This document shows positions 1 through 11,059 of a DNA stretch of 64,000 nt, piece after piece (within the stretch, counting starts at the first letter, position 1; each line of letters opens with the position of its first letter). The notes beneath the pieces were generated by a model. That model saw nothing but the letters and a program-made list of their open reading frames with translations, was not told the origin of the DNA and did no database searches. The translations under genes and the position numbers were made by a program. This stretch comes from Triplophysa rosa (taxonomy: Eukaryota; Chordata; Actinopteri; Cypriniformes; Nemacheilidae): NCBI RefSeq assembly GCF_024868665.1, contig NC_079898.1, positions 1,179,336 to 1,243,335 on the forward strand, written 5' to 3'.

Positions 1-415
1 TACTTGAATATTGAACATTTGAAATTTAACACAATTGCTTTTTTTTAAGGCAGAGTTTTATAGGCATGCATTTTCAAACAACATATTTTTTGCTCTGAAT
101 TCTTAGATTGCAAATATCCAGGTTTTTTTAAATACAGCCTCACGTTTTCAAGATGAAGAAGAAATTCGGAACATCAAATTCAATTTTCTAAAATTCAAAA
201 CGCAGAAATTCAGATCGTACAGAAAGTAGGTCAGAGGTCGTCCACAGGGAAGAGTAGAAGATCTCGGAAAAGTCAAACGGAGCGCTTTGGCCACAATGGC
301 CAGTTATTTGTTCTTATTATCCAATCAAACTCCAAACATGCTGTTTTGGAGAGTGGAACTTCTTACATTGCAATAAAAAGGATTTACATTTTTCAAATTG
401 CGACCACGCCCACAA
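1..415. other. pnpt1 intronic sequence, nothing recognised
   Basis: AT-rich sequence with no exon-like open frame, no recognisable transposon terminus and no RNA gene. The pnpt1 exon that should precede the one at 3361 is not visible here, so the stretch is taken as intron by inference. Confidence 0.4.
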
Positions 416-2203
416 GACTACACGGGTTGATCGTTTGTTGTTGCTGCAGCATAGCCAAGCTCATACCGCTGCAATCTTAGGCAGCTGCCCGGGATGTGTG
501 CGCTCACTGCCTGCGTTTTTGCCTGCTGTGCCTCCACTGTTTGCGCTCACTCCCAGCGTTTGCTGTTGGTGCTTTTACCCACTGTGTGCTTAGTGCACGC
601 TCGCTGCTAGCTGCCCCACTATGCACGCTGGCTTCGAGCATTTGTGGGTGCATATACATTTAATATATTAGACATGTGGGTTTGTGGGTCCTGCAAAGTC
701 AATGACATACGTGGCACGCTGCAATAAAAGTTATGTATAACATTTAATGCTACAATAGAGAGAAAATGAATAAACTATGTAAGCTACAGACTGAAATAAT
801 AACTTTTGTAATAAAAAAATAGTGTATTGAAATGCTATAACTTTGATCCAGGACACATTTAACGACCAGCTGAAACAATCTGGACACAACACACGTAAAG
901 ATTTTTTCTTATGACTAGAGCCGATTCCAGTCTTTGTCAGTCAGAAAGGAGCACACACCTAACTGCTGTGCCAGACCACTACACCACACATTCAACGACT
1001 GGACGTTCTGCTGAACCAACAAATCTATCGATCTATGTTATATTCCCGTTTTGTCAGTAAAGCAACCATGATGTTCGTGTTTTTGTATGGTTATGCACTT
1101 TCTGTTTCATGCAGATTAAACATTTTGATAATGATAACAAGAGAGCATTTATTCCTCAGGATATAATGTAAGTTTGTTGTGGATATAGTTCACTATAAAT
1201 AATATGTTGAGTAATATATGACTGAAAACGCCATACCTTAATATCCAGGTGCATTTTGCTGCGTTCGTTTTGCAGGCTACTGTATAGTAGATAGAAAATG
1301 TGTTTATTTTTATTTCATTTAGACTGTATTCACTAAAACGCATAAACTGATAGCTTTTTTATTTTGCGTTGACAAAGTAGGCTATATTTAGCTTAAGATG
1401 GAGGTGTGTTCGTTTGCTAAATGAAAATCTTTTTGTTTTAATTGTACCTCATTGCTACTTGTACTTCATATAAATAAATGAATAAAAGTACTTTAAAACT
1501 GCAGTCTTTGTCATTTAAAAAATATACATAGAAATAACACAACAATAGCTTTTATATTTTTCTCCTCATTTCTCTATCTCATTGTTTGTCTGTGTTCAGT
1601 CTTTAGCTGTGAACACATATCTGGCATTGTCAGCCATTATGATCAAATTCCATTCATAATATAGTGAAAATAAGATTTGATTAAACATGATTAATGTTTA
1701 CGACTGGCATGCTGGCTGCACTGACAAAAAAATTCCTTTAGCCAAAGAATAGACAACAGTACTATTACACACTATTTTTTATTAAAGTTTTTATTTCAGT
1801 CTAAATGCAGTCTGTAGCTTACATAGTTTATTCATTTTCTCTCTATTGTAGCATTAAATGTTGTACATAACTTTTATTGCAGCGTGCCACGTATGTCATT
1901 GACTTTGCAGGACCCACAAACGTTCTTTATAAAAATTGTATACATGTCTAATATATTAAATGTATATGCACCCACAAACGCTGGAAGCCAGCGCGCATAG
2001 TGGGGCAGCTAGCAGCGAGCGTGCACTAAGCACACAGTGGGTAAAAGCACCAACAGCAAACGCTGGGAGTGAGCGCAAACAGTGGAGGCACAGCAGGCAA
2101 AAACGCAGGCAGTGAGCGCACACATCCCGGGCAGCTGCCTAAGATTGCAGCGGTATGAGCTTGGCTATGCTGCAGCAACAACAAACGATCAACCCGTGTA
2201 GTC
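416..2203. repeat. Long terminal inverted-repeat element
   Basis: Two arms of about 420-435 bp (416-832 and 1768-2203) are reverse complements of each other with scattered small indels. The outer ends read GACTACACGGGTTGATCG and its complement. The 0.93-kb centre (833-1767) is AT-rich with no recognised gene. The form suggests a non-autonomous DNA transposon with long inverted repeats, or two copies of one repeat in opposite orientation. No clear target duplication was found. It lies inside a pnpt1 intron. Confidence 0.7.
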
Positions 2204-2354
2204 AATAATTCAGATTTATGAAATTCAAATTCAGATTGTTTTGTCATATTTCTGGCTCCATAAGCATCGCGCTACACTTCACTGCGGACAAATCAGCGTG
2301 ATGATAAACTTTTAGGATTGAATTTTTCCTTCAGATAATAAAGAGAGTAAACAG

Positions 2355-2677
2355 TAGAGCTGGGTTTTGAGGCCATTTTGGCGATTCGATTGTTATTTAT
2401 ATGGTTTCAATTCGATTTTATTCGATTTAATATCGATTAGTTATCAGTTTTTCTTTTAAAATATTATTATTGCAGACATGGAATTCATAAATAAATATTT
2501 AGGCTGGTAACTGAAACCCCCCTACTCAGTTAAATTAATGAAATGCACATTCACGAAAATAGCAGAGCCCACACAATTGTTTTGAATGACTTTTTACGGG
2601 GATTTCCCGAATCGATATTGTTTCTTTAAATTTAAGATCGATTAAATTCAAAGAATCATTATTTTTACCCAGCCCTA
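2355..2677. repeat. hAT-like non-autonomous element
   Basis: The ends are inverted: TAGAGCTGGG on the left and CCCAGCCCTA on the right. They are flanked by GTAAACAG and GGAAGCAG, a decayed 8-bp duplication with 6 of 8 bases matching. The inside is rich in ATCGATT-type motifs seen in small fish hAT derivatives. There is no coding capacity. Confidence 0.45.
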
Positions 2678-2718
2678 GGAAGCAGTGCAAATAAATGAAT
2701 AGTTTTTCAGAAATGTCT

Positions 2719-2892
2719 CAATGGTTTTGAGTTCATACAATGGAAGTCAATGGAGTTCAGTGTTGTTTGATTGCCAACGTTCCTTAGAATATCTTCTTTC
2801 GTGTTCTGCAGAAGAAAGAAACTCATACAGGTTTGACATGACGTAAGAGTGAGTGTATGATGAATTCTCAGTTTTGGGTGAACTATCACTTT
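2719..2892. repeat. Fish MITE fragment (TTTTGGGTGAACTATC end)
   Basis: It carries the GGGTGAACTATCACTTTAA terminus and the internal AATATCTTCTTTCGTGTTCTG block of a very abundant small fish DNA transposon. The fuller copy at 44965-45266 shows the same blocks. Here one end is missing. Confidence 0.55.
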
Positions 2893-2934
2893 AATTCTTT
2901 CCTCACCATTGACAGAAACATCAGACAATCTTTC

Positions 2935-2995
2935 ACTGTTATACAGTAGGGGGTGCTGTTACACATCATCTGAAAAAGTACAGCATCTACAGATC
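2935..2995. repeat. Short dispersed repeat, copy 1
   Basis: About 60 bp (from ACAGTAGGG to AGCATCTACAG) that recurs with few differences at 26755-26810, directly beside DIRS copy 2. Its family was not recognised. Confidence 0.5.
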
Positions 2996-3360
2996 TAAAT
3001 AATCTGTCCATGTTTTGATCTTTGTTCTGATTCCAATTTAGACAAAATCTTTCACAAAAAAATACATTTGTTTAAAAGCAGACACTCTGTTCTTACATGT
3101 TAATGTCTCTTTAAATTCTGGGGGCCATAAAAAATCGGAAAATGTTCAAAATGCTGTCAGTGTAATTTCAGAGGTGGAATGTTTTTTCATCATGCAGTGA
3201 TGAATCATGCACAATAGGAACACGTACTACCAAAGCACACCGATTTTATTCAGACCTTTTTCACAATACAATTTTACGATAAAACGAACCCAGTACTGCA
3301 AAGTATAGTGTCTGTAACTGTGCAGCTTGTGAACAAACGTACTGTTGTGATGTTTTTCAG

Positions 3361-3439
3361 AGACATTGGTGTGATGGTGAAGCTATATCCTAACATGAGC
3401 GCTGTACTCTTACACAACTCACAGCTGGACCACAAAAGA
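3361..3439 (+). CDS. pnpt1: pnpt1 exon (S1 domain), third from the 3' end
   Basis: PNPT1 is the mitochondrial 3'-5' exoribonuclease/polynucleotide phosphorylase, a trimer of RNase PH cores with KH and S1 RNA-binding domains; it acts in mitochondrial RNA decay and import. The exon follows TTTTTCAG and ends at GTGAGT. It reads, after one base of a split Arg codon, DIGVMVKLYPNMSAVLLHN then SQLDHKR, the S1 domain near the C-terminus. The next two exons continue it in phase, giving the last ~90 residues of a protein of about 780. The upstream exons (catalytic cores and KH domain) are outside the window. The strand and phases are mutually consistent and I recognise the family with confidence. cfap36 lies 12.6 kb downstream on the same strand. 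Confidence 0.9.
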
Positions 3440-3525
3440 GTGAGTAAACAATCTGAGCAGTCTGAAAGAAACAAAAGTGCTTTGTATGCTTTTGTATATG
3501 AAGAACCTTCCGCATGTTTCACCAG

Positions 3526-3573
3526 ATTAAACATCCCAGTGCTCTTGGACTTGAGGTTGGACAGCAGATCCAG
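3526..3573 (+). CDS. pnpt1: pnpt1 penultimate exon
   Basis: A 48-bp exon between TTTCACCAG and GTATAGA encoding IKHPSALGLEVGQQIQ, the end of the S1 fold. It is phase 0 at both ends, matching its neighbours. An (AC)n tract begins just inside the following intron. Confidence 0.9.
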
Positions 3574-3580
3574 GTATAGA

Positions 3581-3603
3581 ACACACACACACACACACAC
3601 ACA
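3581..3603. repeat. (AC)n microsatellite
   Basis: About 11 AC units, 7 bp downstream of the pnpt1 penultimate-exon donor site. Confidence 0.95.
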
Positions 3604-3850
3604 ATACTTCATACTGGACTTCATAGAGACACTACAGCCTGTCACTGGTCAATCGCATAATGTTAACATACCATTGAGTAGGGTTGGGGATCCAAAATCG
3701 ATTCCAATTCCAAAATCAGATCCATAAGGCTAAGAATCGGATACTTGATATAAAACTGAAATTTTGACCTTCCAATGTTGCCAAATCTTTCGGTTTTTCC
3801 ATACATGCGGTTTTCCGGATATTTTTGAATGGCCATTGGGTTGATTTTTG

Positions 3851-4368
3851 AATATTACTTAAGACCAATACAAAGAAAGGATTTTTAGAAATCTTGGCCA
3901 ACTGAAAAGTATGAACATGAAAAGTATGAGCATGTACAGCACTCAATACTTAGTTGGGGCTCCTTTTGCCTGAATTACTGCAGCAATGCAGCGTGGCATG
4001 GAGTCGATCAGTCTGTGGCACTGCTCAGGTGTTATGAGAGCCCAGGTTGCTCTGATAGTGGCTTTCAGCTCTTCTGCATTGTTGTGTCTGGCATATCGCA
4101 TCTTCCTCTTCACAATACCCGGTATTATGAACAAAAATCCTTTCTTTGTATTGGTCTTAAGTAATATTCTAATTTTCTGAGATACTGAATTTGGGATTTT
4201 CATTAGTTGTCAGTTATAATCATCAAATTAAGAGAAATAAACATTTGAAATATATCAGTCTGTGTGTAATGAATGAATATAATATACAAGTTTCACTTTT
4301 TGAATGGAATTAGTGAAACAAATCAACTTTTTGATGATATTCTAATTATATGACCAGCACCTGTAGAT
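3851..4368 (-). mobile_element. Decayed Tc1/mariner element
   Basis: It lies in the last pnpt1 intron. It contains a transposase C-terminal remnant on the minus strand (3943-4120) and a Tc1-like terminal region at about 4196-4366 ending GACCAGCACCTGTA. A 40-bp block at 3851-3898 is repeated inverted at 4134-4178 around the transposase remnant. Most of the transposase is deleted, so the element cannot move by itself. Confidence 0.65.
3943..4120 (-). pseudogene. Tc1 transposase C-terminal fragment
   Basis: The minus strand reads GIVKRKMRYARHNNAEELK, then ...TWALITPEQCHRLIDSMP and ends GAPTKY-stop. This is the C-terminal part of the DDE domain of fish Tc1 transposases, after the last catalytic acidic residue. 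The upstream DDE core and the DNA-binding paired-like domain are absent. Confidence 0.75.
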
Positions 4369-4860
4369 TAGAAAGAGCCAACTGTGTGTGATGCGCCAAG
4401 CTCTGCCATCAGTCAAAGATCATAGAAGACTAGTGATGGACAAACAGCTTGAGCTACACAAGGAAATGTGAGGGTTTTGTTTGGCCAGAGTTAATGAACG
4501 TGCATGTGTTGACTTGTGACCTGCTGATAACATGTTTACACCCTGAAGGAAATGAAGCATGTTTTTACTAGAGTAACCAGTTTAACTATGCCATTTGCAG
4601 CGAAACCACAAAAGCCACAAATAAAAAGGCGCTGTTTGTTGTAAATGTTTGTGTGAGGATGCTTTGAAATACAGTGATTAAAAATGAAAGGGACTTGACT
4701 AGATTATGTCAACACAGGGCTTGCTGTAGGCTGGTTTTTAAAGAGTTCGTGTGGGAAATAGTTTTTCATTATTCCTCACTAATGCAGTCTCAGTAAATGT
4801 CTTCTCATCAGTACTGAAGCAGCAGCTGATGGTGAAACTGAATGTTTATTGCTAATGTTG
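4369..4860. other. Rest of the last pnpt1 intron
   Basis: No further transposon terminus, exon or RNA gene is recognised between the Tc1 relic and the acceptor TGTGTGTACAG before the last exon. Confidence 0.4.
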
Positions 4861-4877
4861 TGCCGTTGTGTGTACAG

Positions 4878-5027
4878 GTGAAGTATTTTGGTCGAGACCC
4901 GACGGACGGTAGAATGCGATTGTCTCGTAAGGTTCTTCAGTCTCCAGCAGCGACTGTAGTGAAGACTCTCAGCGACAGACACAGTATCTCTATAGGAGCA
5001 TCTCATGAACACATCACAGACTCATAA
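4878..5027 (+). CDS. pnpt1: pnpt1 last exon and stop
   Basis: It follows TGTGTGTACAG and reads [20 protein letters not shown], then [13 protein letters not shown], and ends at TAA (5025-5027). VKYFGRDP and [12 protein letters not shown] are near-invariant in vertebrate PNPT1 just after the S1 domain; the last ~15 residues are variable in the family. It has 49 codons plus stop and enters at phase 0 from the exon at 3526-3573. An AATAAA lies 40 bp past the stop. Confidence 0.92.
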   Translation: MKYFGRDPTDGRMRLSRKVLQSPAATVVKTLSDRHSISIGASHEHITDS

Positions 5028-5066
5028 AGCCCTGCTTATACACAACCTCATGACTGCAGATTTGAT

Positions 5067-5072
5067 AATAAA
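5067..5072 (+). promoter_or_regulatory. pnpt1: Candidate pnpt1 polyadenylation signal
   Basis: A canonical AATAAA 40 bp after the pnpt1 stop codon, in sense orientation. It is inferred from position only. Confidence 0.55.
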
Positions 5073-5453
5073 TGCTCTTATTATGACAAACCTGCTGCAT
5101 TTCATGTGTTCATAACAACAACAACAGCACAATGAGAAATGTAAGTACTGGGTCTGACAATATGATGAAAATGTGTAGAGAATGTCACTTTTTATTATTG
5201 GCCATTCAACACAACTAAGAAGACCAGCGCTCTGAGACATTCATCTCTATCTTTCATACTGTAAATATCAGAAAGATTTCTTGTGCATTGGTAGTCGAGA
5301 TGGTTTCCTACACTTCTGAATGGATTCTGCTGCTGATGCTGTCATTCATTAAATCTATTTAAAAGGCAATGGACTCGATTCATAATGAGGTGAAACTTTC
5401 CCTTTCTCATTGTAGTGCCAGAAACACATGGTTGATAGATGAAGACAGTAGTT
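5073..5453. other. pnpt1 downstream intergenic sequence
   Basis: No recognised gene or repeat. An open reading frame on the opposite strand here has no family features. Confidence 0.35.
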
Positions 5454-5454
5454 C

Positions 5455-5487
5455 CTGTAGCTCACTTGGTAGAGCATTGCGCTAGGA
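5455..5487 (+). repeat. tRNA-like A-box fragment (SINE or tRNA relic)
   Basis: TGTAGCTCACTTGGTAGAGC resembles a tRNA 5' half with the polymerase III A box. It breaks off after GCGCTAG, and no anticodon arm, B box or T arm follows, so it is a truncated tRNA-derived repeat rather than a gene. Confidence 0.5.
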
Positions 5488-6146
5488 AATTTAACAATTT
5501 ATGGACTTCTGCGTCAGTCTACACACCTGTCCAAAAAAGCACATGACGCATGTGTGCGGGGGGGCAGACGCAGGAACCATCGTTTACGATACATATGTGT
5601 TGAGCAGATGCAGGAGCCGTCGTTCTATGTCAGCACCACACGTATGTGTCGCGTTCTCTCATGGACTCGGGTTGGAGACTGACGTGAAAGGGAGGAATCT
5701 TAATTTGGGCTCTGAAGATGAACGGAGGTCTTATGGTTTTGGAATGACAGTAATTCATGACAGAATTTTCTGTCTTTGGTGGAGTTTACCCTTTAAGTTA
5801 AAAACAAGCACGATATATAACAGTTATAAAACAAATCAACAGATCAAAGGTGCCATCAGGAAAAACAAATCAATGTATGGCTGCAGCGTTTTTATTCTAT
5901 ACAAATGTTCAGATGATCTGGGACAGGTCAACTTGTAAAGTGAAACACACATTTTCTTCTAGCTTGTGTGTGGATAATTCACCAGGATATTGTACAAAAA
6001 CATGTTTAGACAAATATGTGAAAGAATAACTTCATAAAAACAGCCACACAAGCAGACTGGGCTAATGAACTCATACACACTTACAGTACATATAAAGAAC
6101 GAAGACACTTCAAAAGACGTAGGCCATGAAGTATGTTCATTTCTAT
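5488..6146. other. Intergenic, unassigned
   Basis: The 145-codon open frame at 5501-5938 has no recognisable domain and no splice or transcription context. I see no clear transposon end here. Confidence 0.35.
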
Positions 6147-6436
6147 GCACTCAATACTTGGTTGGGCCTCCTTTTGCATGAATTACTGCATCAATGCGGC
6201 TTGGCATGGAGGCAATCTGCCTGTGGCACTGCTCAGGTGTAATGGGAGCCCAGGTTGCTGTGATAGCGGCCTTCAGGTAATTGCATTTTTGGGTCTGGTG
6301 TCTCTCATCATAGATTCTCTATGGGGTTCAGGTCAGGCGATTTTGCTGGCCAATCAAGCACAGTCCACCATGGTCATTGAACCAGTTTTTGGTACCTTTG
6401 GCAGTGTGGGCAGGTGCCAAGTCCTGCTGGAAAATT
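6147..6436 (-). pseudogene. Tc1 transposase C-terminal fragment
   Basis: The reverse strand carries the last ~100 residues of a Tc1-type transposase. From the 3' end upward it includes a KGGPTKY-like end, the CHR(Q)-like stretch and the LDWPA(K)SPDL region with ENL(W) equivalents. It is interrupted by small deletions (the block before ATAGATTCTC is missing) and by frame changes. It belongs to the same family as 3943-4120 but is a different copy. Neither element end is preserved. Confidence 0.7.
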
Positions 6437-6550
6437 TAATAAGCATTGCAATCAGCATGAAATGTGCTAACTGTTTCTCTTTTTAAGCGTATATACTACT
6501 ATTCACCGAGCAACCTTGGTAAGTAGAAATTGCTTTTCAAACCCTGTGAG

Positions 6551-7371
6551 TTATGGCTTCTATTCCTATTATTGTTACTTGCACCTCATGTCATATGTTT
6601 AGCTTAGCCTTCTCTGTCAGCTGCGAGGGGTTTATATGCGATAAATGCAAGGAATAGTAAGGCTGACAGAGAAGATCTTAGAATTAGAGTCTCGCATTCA
6701 ATCTTTATCTGAGGATAGTAAGAGTGTAAGGAACATAGAAAACACTTTGAATGCGAGCAACGTTAGTGCACACAGCTCGGTTCCAGTTGTAGATCCCTCG
6801 CAGCTGGGAAACTCTGTGACTGTGAGACGGCGTAGTCGCAGGACAAAACATCACTCAACCATTACGATTACAGTCTCGAACAGGTTTGCGCCGCTCAGTG
6901 ATGCACCGACTGAGAAAAAGTGCCCTAGTTATCGGTGATTCTATTGTTTGGAACGCTAACATAGAGGCACCAGCCACCATAGTCAAATGTTTACCGGGAG
7001 CCAGAGCGCCTGACATCAAGTCAAATTTAAATGTGCTGGCTAAGGCTAATCGTAAATTCAGTAAGATTGTTATTCACGTTGGCATAAATGATGTTCGACT
7101 CCTTCAATCGGAGATCACAAAAGATAATATTAAAGAGGTGTGTGAGCTCGCAAGCACGATATCAGACACTGGAATATTCTCTGGCCCCCTCACTGCTTAT
7201 CGTGGTGATGAGATTTATAGGTTGTCTGAGTGGTGCCTTCAGAATAATATAGTTTTTTTATAAATAACTGGAAGAGTTTTGAGGGCAGACCTGGCCTGTT
7301 TAAACCAGATGGTCTCCATCCCTCCTGGGCTGGGGCTTCACTCCTGTCTAGAAATATGGCAGAAAGTCTTA
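6551..7371 (+). pseudogene. CR1-like LINE ORF1 with SGNH esterase domain
   Basis: Starting at ATG 6551, the product has a Cys-rich finger (CTSCHMF...CEGFICDKCK), a short coiled coil (LTEKILELESRIQSL), a basic patch, then an SGNH-hydrolase domain. All esterase blocks are visible: GDSIVWN (nucleophile Ser), the LPGARAPDI Gly block, HVGINDVR (Asn block) and DGLHPSWAG (catalytic His). A one-base shift near 6640, another near 6900 and stops near 7262 break it. Esterase-containing ORF1 proteins are typical of CR1/L2-group fish LINEs and bind RNA and lipid. The 3' half of the same LINE resumes at 7447 and probably again after DIRS copy 1. Confidence 0.8.
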
Positions 7372-7446
7372 TGATAAAGTTTGACTCGCTGGGGCCCAGG
7401 TCAGGGAGCAGACAGACGTTAAAATCCTTCAGCAGAGTGAAGACAT

Positions 7447-7901
7447 TTGGATCATTATCTGGTATTATGTTTGCTTCACTGGCCTACGGCTGCAAATCAA
7501 TCTCCTTGTTACAAATATGGTAGAACAATAACTTCAACTACCAAAGATGCGTTTCTCGATAATCTACTTGAACTGTCTCAAATCTCTAGCATGAGAAATA
7601 ACGTTGAAGATCTTGACATTACCATTGAAAATTGTAATTCCACCTTCTCGGAAACGCTAGACACAGTGGATCCTCTGCTTTTAAAGAAGATTAAAAATGG
7701 CAGCCCAACACCGTGGTATAATGAACACACTCAGGCTCTAAAGAAAGCGGCCCGAAAAATGGAGCGCAACTTTAAGAAAACTAAATTAGAGGTATTTCGT
7801 ACAGCATGAAAGGATAGTATTCAAAAATACAGGAAAGCCCTAAAAACGTCTAGATCCGCCTACTTTTCATCACTAATAGAAGAAAACCAGCACAACCCTA
7901 G
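7447..7901 (+). pseudogene. LINE ORF2 fragment between EN and RT
   Basis: It reads TKDAFLDNLLELSQISS, ...SPTPWYNEHTQALKKAARKM, ...KYRKALKTSRSAYFSSLIEE. This is the linker between the endonuclease and reverse transcriptase of CR1/Rex-type LINEs. The endonuclease itself is nearly all deleted: only about 75 bp separate the ORF1 end from this block. One in-frame stop lies at about 7807. The fragment is cut at 7901/7902 by DIRS copy 1. Confidence 0.75.
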
Positions 7902-8047
7902 GTTCCCTTTCTGTCGGTCTTTCAACGTTGTGTTGCGACAGAATGGGGTTTGAACTTGAGAACCTATCATCTCTGAGTTAACTTTTAAAAGGCCAATGAA
8001 ATTGGCGAATGGCATGTGCATGCCAATCTCTGCCCCGTACATACGGG

Positions 8048-8054
8048 TATAAAA
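8048..8054 (+). promoter_or_regulatory. TATA box in DIRS copy 1 5' terminal repeat
   Basis: TATAAAA within GGGTATAAAAGGAAG, about 140 bp upstream of the gag ATG at 8187. The same box is found in copy 3 (57093-57099) and on the minus strand of copy 2 (near 31175), which supports a conserved element promoter. Confidence 0.6.
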
Positions 8055-8186
8055 GGAAGATCTGGATCTGCGACGCGAGTAGCGGATCGTCCCCTCTTCC
8101 GTGACTTTCCCCTGGGTGTTTCGGCAGAGTCAGAGGCGTCTAAAAGAGCAGATTTCCGTTTTTCTCTCTACAGCGTGTCTCTCGAA

Positions 8187-9646
8187 ATGTCTCGCCACTG
8201 TGCTTGTGAATGCGGCGGGCTCATCCTGGACGGGGACACACACGATACCTGCATCACATGTCTGGGTCGCCAGCATGCTGAGCGGGCGTTCGTGGATACT
8301 CTCTGCCCACACTGCGAGCCTATGAGTGTCAAGGTGTTGCGGTCACGGGTGACTGTATTCTGTTTGAATACAGCCACCACCTTGCTTGCTTCCCGATCGA
8401 CGGTGTCTGCCGCTTCGGCACAGCCATCCGTCTCTGCGAGCAGCGAGGGTGATATGGGGATTCCCATGGACGCTTCTCCATCAACCACTGGTTCGCGGAC
8501 CGTTCGTGCCCCGCCACGCTCGCCTAACCCATCCTCACGAGACGGCACAGAGCCATCAAGTGTGCAATGAGGATGAGCTGTCGGTTGCGGCATCGGAAGG
8601 TGATTTGCTGGCATCAGACCTGGACAATACATCGGAGCTCCCGCCTTCGGGTGGTTGAGCCCTGGATGAAGCGGACGGGGAGATGTCGGCCATGCTTGCC
8701 CGGGCCACCGTGGGCAATCGGGTTGCAGTGCACTGCACCGCCTTCCCCTCGACGCTCGCGGCTGGATGTGTGGTCTCTGGGTGCTGGACGTGACTCCAAG
8801 CCACGTTCAGCTCCGGTGCCATTCTTCCCGGAAGTTCATGAAGAGCTCACGAAGACGTGGAACGCCCCCTTCTTGGCGCGATCCGGTCAGACGTGCTCTG
8901 TCGCTCTGACTTCTCTCGACGGCGGGGCAGCTAGGGGCTATGTCGCCAGGCTGAGTGTGCTGTCGTGGTGCATCTTTGCCCGCAGACTGCCGCCACCTGG
9001 AGAGGTCATCCTAGACTCCCGTCCAAAGTTCTCATCCGCACTCGTGTAGAGAGCTTACACCGCTGCGGGCCAAGCTGCCTCCGCCCTGCACGCCATGGCC
9101 ATCCTGCAGGAATACCAGGCCAAGGCGTTAAAGCAGCTGCACGAGGAAAAGTCCGACCCAGGGATTATTCAGGAACTTCGTGCCGCCACTGACCTCGCTC
9201 TCTGGGCGACTAAGGTGACAGCGCAAGCCCTGGGTCGCACAATGTCCACTTTGGTGGTCCAGGAGAGACACCTCTGGCTGAACCTTGCGCAGATGCGCGA
9301 CGCCGAGAAAGTTCGCTTTCTCGACGCGCCCATCTCGCAAGGTGGGCTGTTTGGGGATACAGTCGAGGACTTCGCACAGCAGTTCTCGGCCGTAAAAAAG
9401 CAGACAGAGGCGATTAAACATATTTTGCCCTGCCGCCTTCAGGCTGTCGAGGTCCCGTGCGGCGTCTGCTCCCCAGCAGCCCTGCCCTTCCCCGGCATCC
9501 GCTCCGGTGCAGGTGCCCATGAGATAGGCGGCCTCCCAGAATCGCAAGACCCCGCGGAAGAGAGCATCATCTTCCCGTCAGCAGCCACAGAGAAAGCAGA
9601 AGCGCCCCTGACGGGAGGAGCCCAGGGGGATCGAGAGCGGACCTGA
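8187..9646 (+). pseudogene. DIRS copy 1 gag-like gene, frameshifted
   Basis: The start MSRHCACECGGL is followed by a Cys/His-rich segment (CITCLGRQHAERAF...LCPHC). The middle holds EVHEELTKTWNAPF and SLDGGAARGYV, and the end holds ATDLALWATKVTAQALGR, ...VQERHLWLNLAQM and FLDAPISQGGLFGD. These blocks recur in all three DIRS copies in this window. At least four frame changes (about 8570, 8660, 8800 and 9050) mean it cannot be made as one protein. By family it would be the nucleic-acid-binding structural protein. Confidence 0.75.
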
Positions 9647-10084
9647 TGTCAGCAATTCCATCGCGACCGGGTCCGAGGGGGACGGTTCCTGCCCGTCCCC
9701 TCCTCCACTGGGCCCTTTTCAGGGCCTGATGGCCACTCCTTCAGAAAAAGAGTTTCCTCTCTCCCTGGGCTTTTCTCTCCACAGACAGTCGCAGCCTCTA
9801 CCCGACGTTGCATCATGGACTGTGGTACCGCAGCAGACCCACAGGCTTCAGCGCTCTCTAGCAGACGGCGCGTCGCAGCAGGTAAGTCAGCAGTGCCGCC
9901 TGCCTCCCCGGGGTCCATCCCATGGCGAGGCGGCTGCCCTGCTAGCCACCGAACCACCCCCCACGGGCACTATGTTACAGATCAGTCCACTAGTCCCGCT
10001 GTCGCGGTCCTGGAAGCCTGCCTAGCGCTTTCCACACCGTCGCGGAACCTCCACGTCTGGCTCCTGGATGGGACGAAAAGGTCC

Positions 10085-11059
10085 TGAGTGGCCTGCCACC
10101 TGCGGTCGCTGAGACTATTTCTCAGGCTAGGGCCCCAGCCACTAGGCGTCTACAGTATACACCTTTAAGTGGTGCCTCTTCTTGTCCTGGTGTGCTTCTC
10201 GAGGAGACGTGCTGTCCTTCCTCCAAGAGAGACTTGAAAACAATCTCTCCCCTTCCACGCTGAAAGTGTATGTAGCTGCCATTGCCGCTCATTACTACTC
10301 AGTCAGTGGTAAGTCATTCGGACAGCATGATCTGGTCATCAGGTTCCTCAGGGGCGCTAGGAGGTTGAATCCTCTACCTTGACTGCGCTGCATACCCTCT
10401 TGGGACCTTAACGTGGTCCTTGAGGGCCTCCGAAGGCCCCCGTTCGATCCCCTCGGAGAAGCCAGTCTTCCTCACCTTACGATGAAGATGCTCTCCTGGT
10501 GGCGCTCGCTTTGGTCAAGTGGTTAGGGGACCTACAAGCACTCTCGGTGTCCAACGAGTGCCTAGAGTTCGGACCGGCTTTTTCTGACGTTAACCTGAGA
10601 CCCCGGCCCGGCTACGTGCCCAAGTTTCCCACCACTCCCTTCCGGGACCAGATGGTGAACCTGCAGGCGCTCCCTGTTGGGGAGGAAGACCCAACCCCTT
10701 CAGTGTTGTGTCCAGTACGCACCTTGCGCCTCTACTTGGACCGCACGCAGAGCTTCAGAAGCTCTGGAAGCTCTTTGTCTGCTTTGGAGGTTAGCAGAAA
10801 GGGAGTGATGTCTCCAAACAGGTTGGCGCACTGGATCGTGGACGCCATCACTACAGCTTACCGATATCAAGATCTCCCGTGCCCACTTGCAGTGAGAGAT
10901 CACTCTACTCGGGGTGTAGCCTCCTCGTGGGCAATGGGTCAGGGCGCCTCTCTGGCAGACGCCTGCAGAGCCGCGGGTTGGGCTCCGCGCTATACATATG
11001 CACGATTCTACAACCTTCATGTAGAGCCTGGAGTCAGCCCATGTCCTGCATGGTCCTAA
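10085..11059 (+). pseudogene. DIRS copy 1 tyrosine recombinase, damaged
   Basis: The N-terminal SAM-like part is SPSTLKVYVAAIAAHYYSVS...GQHDLVIRFLRGARR. The catalytic part includes PVRTLRLYLDRTQSF, HWIVDAITTAY, the box II motif DHSTRGVASSWA (H-x-x-R) and the Tyr-containing end YTYARFYNLH. The box I site reads VKWLGDL where copy 2 reads SKRVGDL, so the first catalytic Arg is lost. A stop near 10382 and a frameshift near 10490 also break it. In DIRS this enzyme integrates the circular cDNA. Confidence 0.8.

Noticed and set aside
5455..5487. tRNA gene
   Set aside because: Only the A-box half is present; no anticodon stem, B box or acceptor closure.
5501..5938. 145-codon open frame between pnpt1 and cfap36
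   Set aside because: No recognisable domain, no splice or promoter context, mixed composition.
8130..8822. Minus-strand frames overlapping DIRS copy 1 gag
   Set aside because: They are shadows of GC-rich gag sequence; the plus-strand blocks are shared among all DIRS copies.
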